Shown: positions 40,803-52,511 of the stretch, one piece after another
How positions within the stretch are numbered: position 1 is the first letter of the stretch
Layout of the letters: every line of letters begins with the position of its first letter
From: Bigelowiella natans CCMP2755
Lineage: Eukaryota; Cercozoa; Chlorarachniophyceae
DNA: 64,000 nt
NCBI GenBank assembly: GCA_000320545.1
Contig: ADNK01000067.1
Span: 1-64,000 of the forward strand
Direction of reading: 5' to 3'
Position numbers and translations under genes: made by a program
The notes under the pieces: generated by a model
Databases searched by the model: none
The model's input: only the letters and a program-made list of their open reading frames with translations
What the model was told of the DNA's origin: nothing

Positions 40803-41023
40803 TGTGCGATGGCATGTGACAGCATGCGACAGTCTGCGATGGCACGTGATGGCATGCGACAGTGCGTGTGCGACAACATGTGCGATGGTGTGTGACAGCG
40901 TGCGACAGTGTGCGAGTGTGCGATGGTGTGTGATGGTGTGTGATGGTGTGCGATGGTGTGCGATGGCATGCGATGGCATGCGATGGTGTGCAACAGCATG
41001 CGATGGCATGCGACAGTCGCAAA
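40803..41023. repeat. Degenerate 10-bp tandem repeat
   Basis: About 22 copies of a unit like tgcgatggca, with variants cgac/tgatgg. Because the period is 10, the array stays open in several frames on both strands, which produces misleading ORFs here. Confidence 0.85.
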
Positions 41024-41498
41024 TTGACAGGTCAATGAGCATGCACGCATGATCCAATGTTCAAGTCGTTGATTTGTGTGAATTTTTTGAAAAAGTGAAA
41101 AGTTTCGTCATTTTTTTTTGGTCAAATTCACTTGTTTCACAAACATCATGTCACATCCAGCTTCATTGATTGCCGCATCTGGCCGCTGGGAGGCACACAT
41201 CGAAAACTCACCAAAGTCAAAATCACCAAAAAAAGCACTTTTTTGGCGCGGAAACGTTCAATTTTGCGAATTTTGGAGTGGAACTTCTGGAGGTGATGGA
41301 GTTGCTGTTGACACGGCCTCTGAGCATGTTTTTTTGAGCCAACGCGCAAAGGGGACCCTTTCCGCGGCACCCAAAGTTTTTGCCCTCGATTTTTTTCCTT
41401 GAAAATCCACTTTTTTGCACCCCTTTCTGGACAGTTCTGGACCTTCTCACACGTCCAGAAGTCTTCTGTGGTGCTTCGGAAGAAGTTTGGAGTGGATT

Positions 41499-41550
41499 CC
41501 GAGCATGACACGGACCAAAACCCGGGGGAGTGAAACCCCCTTGTGGACCA
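41499..41550 (-). repeat. Inverted repeat arm 2
   Basis: Reverse-complement partner of 39694-39747. The arms are separated by about 1.75 kb. Confidence 0.75.
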
Positions 41551-42317
41551 TGAAGGTGTGGTCCATGGGATTGTGCTCTTGGGGGTCGCAGGTGTGGTGT
41601 TCTTGCTTGGTGATCTCCAAGCATGAGCAAACCATCACGACAGGATTCAGGGATGCGTGATCCTGAAGTTGGCAAACATCAGGCACTGAAAACAATGAAA
41701 CTAGGAACGGGGGAGTGGCCACAATGCCATTCTTGATTCCTTTTGGTTTCACTGGATGGTCCTCACTGAAGTTGGTTCGAGGCACTGCGTTTCGTGCACT
41801 GCAAGTGTCTTGTTGCACTTTGGAAATGCAGTCGTTCTTTGTCATTGTTCATTGTTCATTGTTCTGGCGCATGTGGTTTTGATCAACGCTTTCTTCATTG
41901 TTCATTGTTCACACGATTGCGCCGATGCGGTGATGGGCGGGGGGGTTTCGGTTGCGAGGGTGGCTTTTCCTCCCATCCCTTCACCACATGCCTGTTCACC
42001 GGTGGGACAGACAGACGTGTCGCCCCAGTGACTTGGTTGCCATTGCATCTGGCTTCGATCACCAGTTTCAGTTGCAACCTGGCCGAGCCGCACTGCGCAC
42101 AACAGTCACAACCTGGACACATTCCAACTGTGCCAACAAATGACAGATGGTTCACTTGGCCTTGACTCATCTTCTTTGGCGTCCTTGGACACAGGTAGCC
42201 ATGGCAACTTCATCCCTTGATGCGGCTCTGGCGCCTCAGATGGGTTGTTAGCTGGTTTTTGTGTCTCATCACCAACAGGGTGCTGACAAGTCCTCACAAC
42301 GAGTGTTGTTGAGGCTC

Positions 42318-42353
42318 TGCTGCATGCAAACGCCTGTCTCCCATGTGGTTCTG
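42318..42353 (+). repeat. Direct repeat copy B
   Basis: Partner of 39631-39666. After the shared block the two copies diverge. Confidence 0.75.
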
Positions 42354-43400
42354 GCGCGTGCAGATTTGATCAACGCTTTGTTCTTTGCACATTGTTCATT
42401 GCCAAACAAAGGTTGTCTTTGTCTGAAAAGCTCAATCCAGGATCAAGCCTTTCTCGACCACGTGCGTGCTGGCGTGTCCTCAATTTGCGTGTCCTGTCCC
42501 TCTCGAATGGATCCATCTCAAGGAGTTTTCACTCCCGGAAAAAACTTTCCGCATTTCCTCTCGGCCACAATGCTTCGGCCACTGATTGTGACAGTCAGAG
42601 ACAATTCTCACCAAAATCAGCAAAACGAAGATGCGGCTCGAAGCCTCGAGAGTCGGTGGGGGAAACGAAGCAAAACTCACAGAGACCTCAAACCAAGTCC
42701 GTGCAGATTTTCGTTGAGATTGGTTGTGGGACGGCACTTCCCCTAGTGACTCTTGAAATACGCGGCACATTGATGATTCCCTGTGTCAATAGATGTAGCA
42801 TGAAAAGGACCAAACATGTTGCACCATGATGCTTCTGTGGGTGGGAAGGTGCTTTTGTGTGCTTGGAGGGTAAGAGCTGGGTGAATGTCATTCACAGACG
42901 TGGAATTGAAAATTTACACAGGGGGGGAAGTAAGCAAAGCTTTCTTTAAGGATGCCTATTCAAGCACCGATGAAGACATGACGGAATGTGTGGTGCAATC
43001 CTTTTCGTGTTTGTGTTTGCATTGAGCAGAATTGACAGGACAGTCCATCGTGTCCTAATTCGCAATTTTGCCTTCGCTGCCTTGTATATTGATTGTATAC
43101 AATGAAATGATGATTTACTCTTAAATCGCATATGTCTTTGACGTTGGTTATCTTTTAGCATCGTACTTGGTTCATGGCCCCATCCGAAGCTAGCATGTTG
43201 ATGCAGAAATTCAGCACCTATGCAGGCACTGTGGTCAACGTCCCAAGGAGCGAGCTCTCTTTTACACTCAAACATGTCTTCCATGACCTGAGGAATCTAC
43301 GCGAGTTTGAAGGGATGGCGACAGAAAAGACAAAGAAAACATCCAGTGTTTGCTCCATTTCTTGACAAAAAGGATGTGCAGCTTCATCTGTCGAATGATC

Positions 43401-44468
43401 ATTGACAGCGGCACTGGCAGCAACACATGCACGTACATTCTTAGCCACGTACATTTCATATGATATGCACCGTGGTACGCATAGGTTTATTGGCACCTTG
43501 TACGTACAGTGATAACAGGCACATGGATAGGCACATCGCACACATGCCACACATGCATGTTTTGCACATTTGAATGTTGCAAAGATGGACAAGATGACGT
43601 TCCAAAATGCATGCCGCATGCGACAATGATCGAAGAAAGTGCGATGATTTCTGTATGTGCTATCTTCAATCCCTCTCTCTCTTGAATATTTAGCACCATT
43701 CACCGACTAGCCTTGCTGTCACCTAGATGACACAAAACGCACATGCTGTTCGTGCACACATGAGGTATCTAGGCACATGTGCGGGAGTCTCATGTATGCG
43801 GGAGTGATGCATTAGTTAGCACCCTATCTTAACTTTCGATATGATTGTACTGATTAGCAATTAAGTAAATGTCCACTGCATGATGCACAGGCACTGGATT
43901 CAAATTGCCATGGATGCTCACTTCGATTCGCATCCAAACCACCATGTGTAGGCTAGTAGGGGCAATACTTGAGAGCCAACAATTGAGTTTGGGTGCTAAG
44001 TATTTGATGATTAAGGTGAGAGGTATCTTTTGTGCGCGTTAGGCCTCGACCCCGCGTTCTTTTGGGTGGATGATTTCCTTTGCGAAATCGGTTCGACGAC
44101 GTGAAGTCTTCCAGAGATAAAAGCCCTATTCTGCTCTCCTTCTGAAAGTTTTACATGCAGGACAATATCTTTCTCTCATGGGTTCACCCTACCAGCTCGT
44201 ATCACCAGACCCTTTGCATGATCTGGCTGCCTGCCAGCGAACTCTATCAGGCTCTTTCCATCCCGAGCACCACGCGCACAGCTCACAATTCCGGTCACAT
44301 TCCATCTTTCTCTGCCGAATCCCCGTCATTCTTACCGTTACTACCGGTAATTATTAGGAAATTCCCGGTACTGTAGTTGTACCAGCCAACATGGCAAGAG
44401 TAACGCACGGAGGCACTCTCCGCGAGGTCTAGGTCAAGCTCCTACTCATATCCTAACGCTGTCGCGAA
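43401..44468. other. Upstream region of the carboxylesterase gene
   Basis: No exon is supported. The part to about 43950 is rich in GCATGC, TGCA and ACGT words. Nearer the gene, taccggtaa lies at 44342-44350 and cccggta at 44364-44370, about 100-125 bp before the ATG, and may be promoter elements. Confidence 0.45.
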
Positions 44469-44867
44469 ATGGCCCCTGGCCTCGCGTCTCCTCGTAGCGC
44501 CTTCGGGTGCCTGCCGTGTCTATCTGTCGGTCTGCTCTGCTTGGGCATTCCATCCGGCGGGGCCGAATCAAGGTTGGACGAGTCTGGTGATTCTAGCTAT
44601 ACGACTGCGGGTGCCTCGTATTCATCGAGTCTCCAGGCTGGAAACAGCTCTTCGAGCATATATCGATCTCCAACCTATCCTACCGAGTACGGGCCTGTTG
44701 TAGGATGGGTGCTGCCCAATGGGGTATTTGCGTTCCATTCGATTCCATACGCTCAGCCCCCAGTTGGCAGAAATCGGTTCGGATTTATATATTGATTTTT
44801 ACCTTTGTATCCTCCCCCCGTCTCTCTCTCTCAATCTCCCAATCTCTCTCTCTCTCTCTCAATCTCC

Positions 44868-44925
<58 letters not shown>

Positions 44926-47309
44926 TTATACATTATATAATATGCCCCTCCCCGCCCCTACCCCTCGAAGATGTCTGTCTCTCATACATCCCCTATCCCC
45001 TATCTTTGTATGTTTGTGTAATAATGTGCTTGTTGGTGTGCACGCTGCTCCTTTATTGCACAACAGCTATTTTCTAATTCGTCAAACCCCCCCCTCCCCT
45101 TACCCCCTCTACAGCTGGACGGATCCTTCGCCCCCCGCTTCATGGACAGAACCTAAGGATGTTACAGCGCTCGCAAACATATGCCCACAGGTATTCTACG
45201 GCATGCCTTTATTCACACGCACACGATCGTAGTAGGCTAATTTTGACCAATAATTCCAGCCAAAAGATCCAGGCGTCACCCGTGCCGTGGTGGGCAAGGA
45301 AGACTGCCTGTATCTTTACGTTTACACTAGTAGCGGTCCCAATCCAGCGAAGTCTGAGCTCAAGCCTGTGATGCTGTGGGTGCACGGAGGGGGGCTGCAG
45401 GTGGGGGATGGGTATCTTGGAGATGCTGGGGGACCGAGTGGGTTTTATGATGGCTCGAATCTCGTCAGGGAGTTTGATGTGGTGGTAGTGTCCATCCAAT
45501 ATCGTCTTGGGACCTTGGGTACTACAATAAGGAGCGAAACTTGCGCGCGACACACGTATACCTGTGCAGATATCCTCAAAAGAAGTTGAACTAGTTACAC
45601 ATATTTTCTCCTGCTGTTGGGTCTCTTAAAAGCATCACTGATACATCTCAAAAGGTTTTCTTGCTTCGGATCTTTTTAAAACGGCTGGAACAACGCCGAG
45701 TGGCCAGGCTGCTGATGGGTTCTTTACATTACATACACACACCAGCAAAATGGATAGTGCCCATGCAACAGTGCTGCATCGACAACACATAAACACACAT
45801 CATGCTTGCATGCAGGTATGGAAACTTCGGTTTCAAAGACCAGCGATACGCCATGCAGTGGGTGCAGAGAAACATCCAAGGATTTGGAGGAGACCCAAAT
45901 CGTGTCATGCTTTTTGGTGAATCTGCTGGTGGAATTAGCATGTGCTATCACCTCACCTCTCCTGCGAGTGCTGGGCTCTTCCAGGCCATCACAATGGAGT
46001 CGGGAAGCTGCTACATGCAGGTGGAAATAATGCCCATGCATCTCTAATTTGGGTCTTTCCTATGTTGATATCGTTTATCCTCATCGATACACCAGATTCA
46101 AAACATGAGCAGCGGATGGGAAATGGCCGAGTCAATTGCAGGGCTCGCGGGCTGCCCAGTCGGGCCAACTGTCGCAGCGAATGACACCAGAGATTGTTTG
46201 CTAAATGCGCCATTACGCGATCTTGTATATCCAATGGGGGACGAGAAGGCTGCTCTTCCTGGAAGCAATTATTGGGCAGCTCCCGATTGGCCGTGGTGCA
46301 TGACAGTTGACGGCACAACGGAGGTCGTAGTAGAAATAATCATGTGTTTCCAAGATGATAAAACGGAATTCATGTTATTTACGCACGCTCGCACACACAC
46401 ACACACATACACACACACACACACACACGCACACACACATAGAACTACACACTTGTATACCGCACCATCAGCAAATGGTAAGATACCGTAGACACACACA
46501 CGCAGTGTACGCCGCTCGTTAATAAATACACGCCCCATGCACATTTGTACCAGGGATTGGTTTCGCCCCCTCACGTGCTCTTGAGCGAAGGAAGTTTTTC
46601 GCGAGTTCCTACAATATTTGGCACCAATACCAACGAATTTAATTGTGACTGTGACGTTACCGATCCAGACAAAGATTGCCTCTTCGCTGATGGCCTTCCA
46701 TCGATGATTCCAGGATTGAGTCCTCCTTATTCTGATGCAGATGTTGCCACTGTCCTTGGGCATTTCCTCGGAAAGAGTCTTAGTCAAGCACAGTTTGATG
46801 AAGCGCTGGCTATGTATCCGATTGAGGAATTCAAGTGGAATAACACGGCGCGCATATCAGCAATGCTTGTAGATACGACTGGATGGATTGGGTCTTGTAG
46901 CACACAGAAGTCCGCACAGATGATGCTGGGCCACGGCCATGCTGATATATGGCTGTACCACTTCGCTCGTCTGGGTGAAATGAGGAGGGTGGGGCACTTC
47001 TCAGAAGTTGGCTACGTCTTCCAGAACTGCTTAGCCTGTGGAACAGACAGTATCACAGATTGCTGCCAAGGTACAAACAATTCAGCTCCGGATCTTGCTC
47101 TCTCGAAACTAATGGGCTCATACTGGTCAACGCATGCTGCAAAGGGCGACCCCAATCGCGTCGGTCTCCCCTTCTGGCCACGCTACAAACACTTTAGCAA
47201 ACTTGTCATGCGTTTCGACATCGAATCGACTGTGACCCTTGGGTATAGGGAACTACACTGTGCATTTTGGGATAAAATCTATGGTGGCGAGAGCGGTAGC
47301 CATACATGA
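44469..47309 (+). CDS. Secreted type-B carboxylesterase (cholinesterase-like)
   Basis: Alpha/beta-hydrolase that should cleave carboxylic esters outside the cell or in the secretory pathway. Seven exons sum to 631 codons: 44469-44776, 45115-45190, 45260-45518, 45655-45718, 45816-46020, 46096-46323, 46554-47309. An N-terminal signal peptide is visible (hydrophobic CLPCLSVGLLCLGIP) followed by a Ser-rich segment. Family motifs in order are FAFHSIPYAQPP, EDCLYLYVY, the oxyanion-hole HGGG, the nucleophile elbow GESAGG, then GTNTNEF with the acidic residue, and VGHFSEVGYVF with the likely catalytic His. All three triad positions are present. Eight or more cysteines in the last exon suggest disulphides. 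The physiological substrate cannot be inferred. Confidence 0.92.
44871..44923. repeat. (CT)n microsatellite in carboxylesterase intron 1
   Basis: About 26 CT units, preceded by two shorter interrupted CT blocks from 44819. It lies mid-intron. Confidence 0.85.
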
Positions 47310-48013
47310 GTATCGTAGCATGCATGGGGGTGTTGAGGTCGATTGCATTTTGCAAAAAATGTTGACAATTCATTGAAGGATTCTGATGCGTGCTACTTAA
47401 GGCGCGACTCTTCAATAGTCCTAGTCCTGTGGCATGCACTTAACATGCAAATCTCGCCGCGCCTACCATGTGCTGTACATGAGTCTAATGCAGCTTTGTG
47501 TGTAAATGCAAATGATAGTGGACAATTGTGTGAACACATGAGACTATGCTTCTTTGGACAGAGTAATTGACAATGTATTCAATCACACACATTGTACGCA
47601 CTGCACACTTAATCGAGCCAGAGTGCGACGCAACTCGTGCCTGTCTAGCTGTGCACGCTAGCACGTACAGAAAACTAGCACGTTGCACAATAAGGCAGCA
47701 TGGAATAGCTGCAGCTCAAATATAGCAGCTATCGCAATATGCGCACTACAACACAGAGTAATTTACGATTTCAGTTAAATTTGTTCATACACCTAGCGAT
47801 TTCCGTTGCAAATTGAAGACTTGACAGGAATCTCGTGCTAATCACGAATTGGAATCCACCGACCGAATAAATGATGCTATTTGCAGAGTAACTTCTAAAT
47901 AAATCGTGTAGGACGCAATGATATCTCGAACGTTGCTCTTTGTATTAAAGCTGATGAATTTATGTGCCTTTTATCACTCATGAATAAATTTACATTGTTG
48001 AATTGCTTTTCTG
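47310..48013. other. Convergent spacer, carboxylesterase / uS10m
   Basis: 704 bp between converging stop codons. The first about 450 bp carries many TGCA, GCTAGC and ACGT words (for example cacgctagcacgtac) and no simple repeats. The last 150 bp contains several AATAAA strings on both strands, suitable as poly(A) signals. No RNA gene is visible. Confidence 0.55.
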
Positions 48014-48634
48014 CTACGATTGGGGTGGGGGTAGAAATTTGTTCCAAAGAGATGGCCTCGAAGGAAAGTCTAGCAATTTATTGTTTTTATCGTCATAATT
48101 AGCCTCAAGGCTTTTGACACGAAGTTCAACGTTTCTGAAGCTGAGCGGGCAAGGATAGTTCCGCAGAAGAAACCGAAGCATTCCTTGAGGGTCTCGTACG
48201 GGAGTGGCATTATTGTCAGAACCCTCCTTTAGATCTATTTCCACTGGAATTTCAGCGTTGTAATAGGAGTAGAAAAAGGTCTCACCACTCTTCTTGTGGA
48301 CGAAGGGAGATCTGATCAACCCGAACCGTGTGTTTTTAGCCCTGTACTGGCGAACTTTGCGGAAACTTGGCACCGAGAGAGAAGCAGGGGGGGAATATTT
48401 CTTGTTGGTCTCCTTGAGCGTACGGCAAAGCCTATAATTGAGCTCCAATGCACGTGTGATTGTCGAGGTGGCCTACATAGCATAGTTGGGTGAGTAAGGA
48501 CATGTTCCACACTCCTCCCTCCTCCCTAAAATGCAACGGCAGTACAAAATCCTCGAAATTCTAACTTTCCAAACCTTGTACAGTTCCCTCGGACTATGTG
48601 CAGAGAATACCAGCATGTACGAAAGCGACGCCAT
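48014..48634 (-). CDS. MRPS10: uS10-like ribosomal protein, probably mitochondrial
   Basis: Two exons (48575-48634 and 48014-48472) join in phase 0 to 172 aa. The N-terminal part (YMLVFSAHSPRELYKATSTI) fits the uS10 opening strand and helix pattern. The central part FGLIRSPFVHKKSGETF closely follows the conserved uS10 element LRSPHVNKKSREQF. A later helix-strand pair (PQGMLRFLLRNYPCPLSF, then NVELRVKSL) matches the end of the fold. Bacterial uS10 is about 100 aa. The extra length is a linker before the RSP motif and a C-terminal tail, usual for mitochondrial versions. A cleaved presequence is not obvious. An organellar assignment is inference. Confidence 0.72.
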
Positions 48635-48916
48635 TGTTGAACAACAACGGGGAGTAGTGCTCACGGCTGACTGGTCGACTAATGGGGGGAGGCACTGCGC
48701 GACAGCGGGGGGAAGCGTCTAATACCGGTAATCCCGGGTTTAATCGAGGGCATTGTCGGTCATTACCGGTTTGAATCAGATTGCGCAAATTCGGATTACG
48801 ACAATAAAAATAGGTTGTCGCACCGTTAATACACGATTTATTTTTAAACTCTTAGTGCGAACTCCTCGCAAGCACCTCGAGCACAGTCGGCCCCCTCTGG
48901 AATACCAGCACACCAC
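48635..48916. promoter_or_regulatory. Compact bidirectional promoter
   Basis: 282 bp between divergent start codons, the shortest divergent spacer here. It contains taccggtaa at 48723-48731 and ttaccggt at 48763-48770, flanking atcccggg. The same ACCGGT core occurs upstream of the carboxylesterase gene. Confidence 0.5.
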
Positions 48917-50530
48917 ATGGAGAAGAAGCAGAATGAAAAGGTCTTGAATGAGATCCACATCTTACTTTGCAAAACAAGTCCTGCTTCGCAATGCTTGCAT
49001 GGCAATAAATCTACGGTTTCCCATCCTAGGGGAAGGCTGAGCTCAACATGTCTCTCGGTAACAATATTGGTCGCCTCATATATGAGTATGCGGCTGATTC
49101 AGACACGGTGATGACAATGACTAAGTTACTGACGACGAGAGATCTTCACAAAATAAAAGAGGTGGACGATGCTTAGATGTTCATTCACATACATACCCCC
49201 CCCCCCCACCCACGCAAAAAAAAAATTACGCAAAATTCACATTTTTACTGCTCATTGTACATGCCATTTAATTCTCCGCAATCGCTCGCAATACAGATCT
49301 TTACCACGTTACTTTTGAAGCAGTCACTCTCTTTTCATGCGATCGGTCTTTTAATCTGTCGCATTAGTCGTACACGCACTGTTAAAGTAAAACTACTGTC
49401 GTAGAGGATCACGGCAGAGATATATGAAAGAGGAATCAAAGAAAATTTGCCTGTATCTCAATCGCTTTTAGATAAAGCTCTAGCTGAATCGAAGGTTGTT
49501 GATCTGGGTGCGGGCCCATACATGTGTACCTGTGGTTGTGGGGACGTTTCGAAAATACCAACATTAAAACAACTCTTGAGCGTATTCATCGACACTAGAC
49601 CGAGATTTTATTACATGAGAAAATCGATGGGAGGCAGATGTAAAGGTGGTGAGAATTCAATAGAAATAGAAATTTAATTAGGAACCTTTGCAGGCAGAGT
49701 GGGCCAAAAAATATCAACTAAAAGTTATCGAGGCTGTCAATCACAAGTAAGAAACTGATCTAATTCGTCTTGTTTTCCTGAGTATATTCCTGTGTTTGCA
49801 TAGTGTGTAGGTGTTCGCAAATTCAGCATTTCGTCTTTTGCTCGCGTTTTTGTTCGTGTTTCCCGCCTTTACCATGTTGTGCAACATAAAAATGTGTTTT
49901 TAGGCTGCCGCAAGCAGTTGATGATTCAACAGATATCGATACGTTTGACTTTTCCTCGACCAAAGTTACGATTGAGTTTCCAACAAAACCTGAGAGAGCA
50001 ATGAATTTCTTTGTCGAAGGTGCATCAGTGCGGATTATTATGTATTATCAAATGTGTGTGTGAACGTGTGTAGCAACAATATCTTTTGAGAGAATTCTAT
50101 TTAAGATTAGATAGAAGTTAAATTGTGTTATTTTGTATCGTGTTGACGAATGAGGACGGAAACACGGAATGATTCTTAATTTGTAGGTGTAGAATGGAGA
50201 TCTATGAATCTCGTCAATCATGCTGAATTGACAATAGAAAATGAGAGCATCTTATTCACTGACAAATGTGGAAAGAACACCGGCATGGCGGAAAAGGTAA
50301 GCGAAGTCATCACACCGAAGTGCTATCTGAAGACGATGCTGAGATCGAAGAAACTGGCTGAAATTGGACAACAAATCACCGAGTCGTCCGAATTCATACA
50401 TGAATTATTCCTAGTGTTGCAATCAGCAGGAGTGATAATAGAGGGGGACACATTCCATCAATCTCTTTATGATAACACGTTTTTCAAGACTGTAGGAGAA
50501 TTTCATCCATCACCTGCAGCCGAACGCTGA
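48917..50530 (+). CDS. Conserved-looking protein of unknown function, 252 aa
   Basis: Six exons join in frame: 48917-48940, 49030-49161, 49405-49494, 49694-49746, 49904-50019, 50187-50530. Regular exon phases and protein-like composition support a real gene, but I recognise no family. The first half is helical and basic (NNIGRLIYEYAADSD; LLTTRDLHKIKERIT; AEWAKKYQLKVIEAV). A middle strand-rich part (TKVTIEFPTKPERAMNFFV) follows, then a mixed C-terminal part ending in GVIIEGDTFHQSLYDNTFF. There is no signal peptide or membrane span. Exon 1 is only 24 bp and is the least certain piece. It shares a 282-bp promoter with the uS10m gene, so co-expression with mitochondrial translation is possible. 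Confidence 0.65.
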
Positions 50531-51279
50531 AGTGGAGAGACGATCTATCCTAACATCAGATGACACACGTCCCTTTACAACAGCGTAGTGAATGCAACTT
50601 GGCAGGCGCCAAGCATGCAAGCTTCAAGCTCAACATCGCTGAAATCGTTCGAGTCCAGCCACTGTGGAGTACGTAGAGCGCATTTGCGTACCTTTGCAAA
50701 TGCATTGCCACACCAAGTTATGATGTCGCAACATTTCACTATTCCGCATTTTATTTGATTAACGAACTTGCTTAGATGTGCAGTTTTTGAACACTCGCGC
50801 TGTTTTGAGTGATTTCAAGTCTTCATAGATGGTTTTATTTTCATTTTCATCGGCTGCTGCGCTACACCGCACTCGCCATGTACACATACATGTGTTACAT
50901 CGGGTTTGTTGCGCGCAGGCGATGCATCGTGCAATCAATGACCGTGCTTTCGACACATGTGCTATGCACACGCTGGACAAGCGCATTCTGCATGGTCTAG
51001 ACTACAGTAGATGGTGCTCGGAGTAGCCAATTAAGTATGCACTTACATGATTGAGGCGTAGCCAAACAACTGCTCAGGCGAGTGCAAATGCTAATCTAGT
51101 AATCTTGGTAATTGGTAGCAAATGATAGATATATCACTGGATCGCTTTTACTTCCATACATTCGAACAAGAGGCACGTATCGTACATCTGAAGACGTGCT
51201 TATATAAAACAGTAGAGCAGAGCGTGGTTGTTTTTCTATTTTTTCCCTCCGTTATTTTCTATCATCGCCCATCGAGTTA
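50531..51279. other. Convergent spacer, 252-aa gene / aldehyde oxidase
   Basis: 749 bp between converging stop codons. No simple repeats. Rich in GCATGC, TGCA, GCGC, ACGT and AAGCTT words, especially 50600-51030. An isolated gttcgagtcc near 50650 resembles a tRNA T-loop, but no cloverleaf surrounds it. Confidence 0.55.
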
Positions 51280-52039
51280 TTAGTCGGAGAAGGGTTTGTC
51301 CAGAGCTTCAAGTTTTTCAACAACGGGAGCAAGCAGGGCCATTCGCGTTGTCAGTGTTGCAGGGGCAGGAAGAGCAAAGAAGTCTTTGAGCCCTACCTCT
51401 GCGCGTGCATCACGGATCGCATGTCGCAATGCCATGAGAACGCTAGAGGCAAGGACAAGTGGGGGTTCTCCTGAGGCCTTACTACTCAATACACGGCCAA
51501 CCTTGTTCCCTTGCAGCAGGTTCAAGTTCCACTCACGGGGGACGTTGATTGCAAGCGGGGGCTTGTACTCCCACGTCCCGTTGGAGATCAATTCTCCGGT
51601 GCCCTCATCGTAGAGCACCTCTTCTTGAATCATCATTCCCAAGCCCTGCATGAAGCCCCCCTCGGCCTGTCCGATGTCGATGGCGGGGTTCAGGCTTTTG
51701 GCGCAGTCGATGATAAGATCCACTCGATCTACTACGATCTCGCCCGTCATCACATCGATCTCAACCTGCAGAGATATCAAATGCAACGAAACCGCAATGC
51801 TGCCTTAGCTGCACTTACAAGCTGCTAAGCCTACAGAAATTCGAGGTAGTGGAACTGACTGATACGTTTCCCCCCCCCCTACTCTTCGTTCCATGGAGAT
51901 GTTATCCAAGGAAAAAAGACATGCGTTGTATCCGGTTATTGATGATACCTCGGAGCATCCAACACCCCAGCAATTGTATGTTGCTTTATCGTTGTCCTTT
52001 GTATCCGACCAATGGCCAAGTGCCTGTCATTACCATTAG

Positions 52040-52084
<45 letters not shown>

Positions 52085-52479
52085 TACACGAATGCACCAA
52101 TCAATCAGCAGGAGCCATCCAGTAGAAGGAAATATGTTGTAACTTTCATTAAAGAATAGGAGAGAAGAGGAGAGATTTCGAGCGCTGTTGCTTTACAGCA
52201 GCGCCTTCCCCCGAGATGCAATGCCGCATTGAAAAACATCGCCACTCCTCACCTGCATCATCATATTAGCCCCCTCCGCAGCGGCACAGACTTGACCAAA
52301 TGAAATGGGCTTCCTATCATCATGCGTAGAGTCTTCTCCCCCCTTCGACTCCGATTTCGCTTTTTCCTCCAACCCGGCCAAGATAGGCCCCATCCTCTTC
52401 ACCAATGCCTCACAAGCGCGGCGAGCAGCCTCACAAGCACCTGGGGCAGGTAGGAGATGAGTATGGTCAGTAAGCTAGA

Positions 52480-52511
<32 letters not shown>

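Larger units (their letters stand above)
39540..43400. repeat. Repeat cluster, probably mobile-element derived
   Basis: This stretch differs from the rest of the window. It has few introns or microsatellites and several long open frames, plus internal direct and inverted repeats: 39631-39666 matches 42318-42353, 39694-39747 matches the complement of 41499-41550, and a TTTGATCAACGCTTT-containing segment recurs near 41877 and 42365. The string attgttcattg is repeated several times at 41846-41911. No reverse transcriptase, integrase or transposase motif is visible, so the class is unknown. Confidence 0.55.

Noticed and set aside
40753-41057. Long His/Thr- or Cys-Asp-rich ORFs on both strands
   Set aside because: They are read-through of the 10-bp satellite and the adjacent (CA)n run in several frames.
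30480-43200. 15-bp identity cgaagctagcatgtt at about 30481 and 43186
   Set aside because: One or two such matches are expected by chance in 64 kb and the similarity does not extend.
43174-43365. 63-codon ORF at the edge of the repeat cluster
   Set aside because: Looks partly protein-like but has no splice partners or recognisable motif. Kept out for lack of support.
39540-43400. LTR retrotransposon or LINE
   Set aside because: No reverse transcriptase, RNase H, integrase or protease motif and no long terminal direct repeats were found, so I give no class.
50640-50665. tRNA-like T-loop gttcgagtcc
   Set aside because: Flanking bases do not pair into T-, anticodon- or acceptor stems.
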